Shown here: positions 13,740 to 13,996 of the stretch, one piece after another
How the letters are laid out: the number at the start of each line of letters is the position of its first letter
Numbering within the stretch: position 1 is the stretch's first letter
DNA from: Thermodesulfobacteriota bacterium
GTDB lineage: Bacteria > Desulfobacterota > QYQD01
Direction of reading: 5' to 3'
Assembly (NCBI GenBank): GCA_030017815.1
Contig: JASEGX010000033.1
Span: 1 to 13,996, forward strand
DNA length: 13,996 nucleotides
Notes under the pieces: generated by a model
Seen by the model: only the letters and a program-made list of their open reading frames with translations
The model's database searches: none
What the model was told of the DNA's origin: nothing
Made by a program: the position numbers and the translations under genes

Positions 13740-13931
13740 CGGCTTCGTAAAAAAGCCTTTTCACCGCAAAGACGCAAAGGACGCAGAGAAAAACTTTTGC
13801 CACCAAGGCACCAAGACACAAAGGAATAATCTTAGTCTTAGTGGCTGAATAATTACAAATTCCTTTAATATGTTATCTCGGCGTTCTTGGCGAGCTCTGC
13901 GGTAAAATCTTACTTTTTACGAGATCATCAA
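13736..13931. repeat. Nested composite inverted-repeat element
   Basis: Three inverted pairs are stacked. The outer pair TTGACGGCTTCGTAAAAAAG (13736-13755) matches the reverse complement of 13913-13931 imperfectly. The middle pair is CACCGCAAAGACGC.. (13762-13789) against 13876-13902, also imperfect. The inner pair is GCCACCAAG (starting 13799) against CTTAGTGGC (13837-13845), 8 of 9. There is no coding frame inside. It begins in the TGA of the gene on the left and ends inside the last codons of the gene on the right. It could fold as a bidirectional terminator-like structure; it looks like a non-autonomous mobile or REP-type element. Confidence 0.7.
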
Positions 13932-13996
13932 TATTCCCCGGGCTTTTTCTATGTCTTTTTTGATCTGAGCGATAAGCTCCTCAGGGTTGGCGAATT
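13917..13996 (-). CDS. C-terminal fragment of an unidentified protein (runs off the window)
   Basis: On the minus strand an open frame enters from the right edge and ends at TAA 13917-13919. The visible tail includes FANPEELIAQIKKDIEKARG and then ILMIS. The helical, charged sequence reads as a genuine protein end rather than random translation. The last few codons are made of the right arm of the composite repeat, so that repeat may have replaced the original C-terminus. The family cannot be named from 25 residues. Confidence 0.5.
   Translation of the reverse strand, partial: FANPEELIAQIKKDIEKARGILMIS

Overview
The window looks like a chromosomal segment of a Gram-negative, diderm bacterium of deltaproteobacterial (Desulfobacterota) type. 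This is an inference. It rests on a Tol envelope operon, a dnaJ followed directly by an HspR-like MerR regulator, a small stand-alone HsdR-N-like protein of a kind I associate with that group, and several families of dispersed palindromic repeats in the gaps. Base and codon use look even throughout, and nothing marks the window as a large foreign island.

Layout. Positions 51-3980, minus strand: dnaJ, an HspR-like regulator and comEC form a tight run (4-bp gap, then a 4-bp TTGA overlap). A roughly 120-bp inverted repeat made of degenerate AGGTTCA heptads separates this run from the Tol operon and may supply the dnaJ promoter. Positions 4144-8345, minus strand: tolQ-tolR-tolA-tolB-cpoB, tightly packed, with no pal gene in its usual place between tolB and cpoB; CpoB itself carries a lipobox. 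A 184-bp divergent spacer holds a good sigma70-type purA promoter with a perfect dyad over its -10 box. purA (8530-9831, plus) overlaps tail to tail with an endonuclease III-family glycosylase gene, which abuts a small membrane-protein gene (9804-10781, minus).

Positions 10782-11259 hold a double-hairpin repeat, a likely 29-residue membrane peptide gene and the promoter of a tRNA-Arg(ACG) gene, which has an encoded CCA and ends in a strong intrinsic terminator. After that, on the plus strand, come a SAM-dependent O-methyltransferase, a type II toxin-antitoxin pair (ribbon-helix-helix-like antitoxin, RelE/ParE-like toxin), a possible 16-codon leader and the HsdR-N-like protein. The end of the window is a nested inverted repeat that starts in the stop codon of the HsdR-N-like gene and finishes in the last codons of a partial gene coming from the right on the minus strand.

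How the genes work together: the Tol genes encode one envelope machine (TolQ/R inner-membrane motor, TolA link, periplasmic TolB, CpoB regulator). dnaJ and the regulator probably form an autoregulated stress unit, with comEC (DNA uptake) translationally coupled behind it. The rest is housekeeping (purA, tRNA-Arg, base-excision repair) or small accessory genes. I found no CRISPR array, prophage, insertion-sequence transposase or clear multi-gene new system. The points most worth following are the missing pal, the glycosylase stop codon at the fourth iron-sulfur cysteine position, the 29-residue peptide, and the repeats that sit against stop codons.
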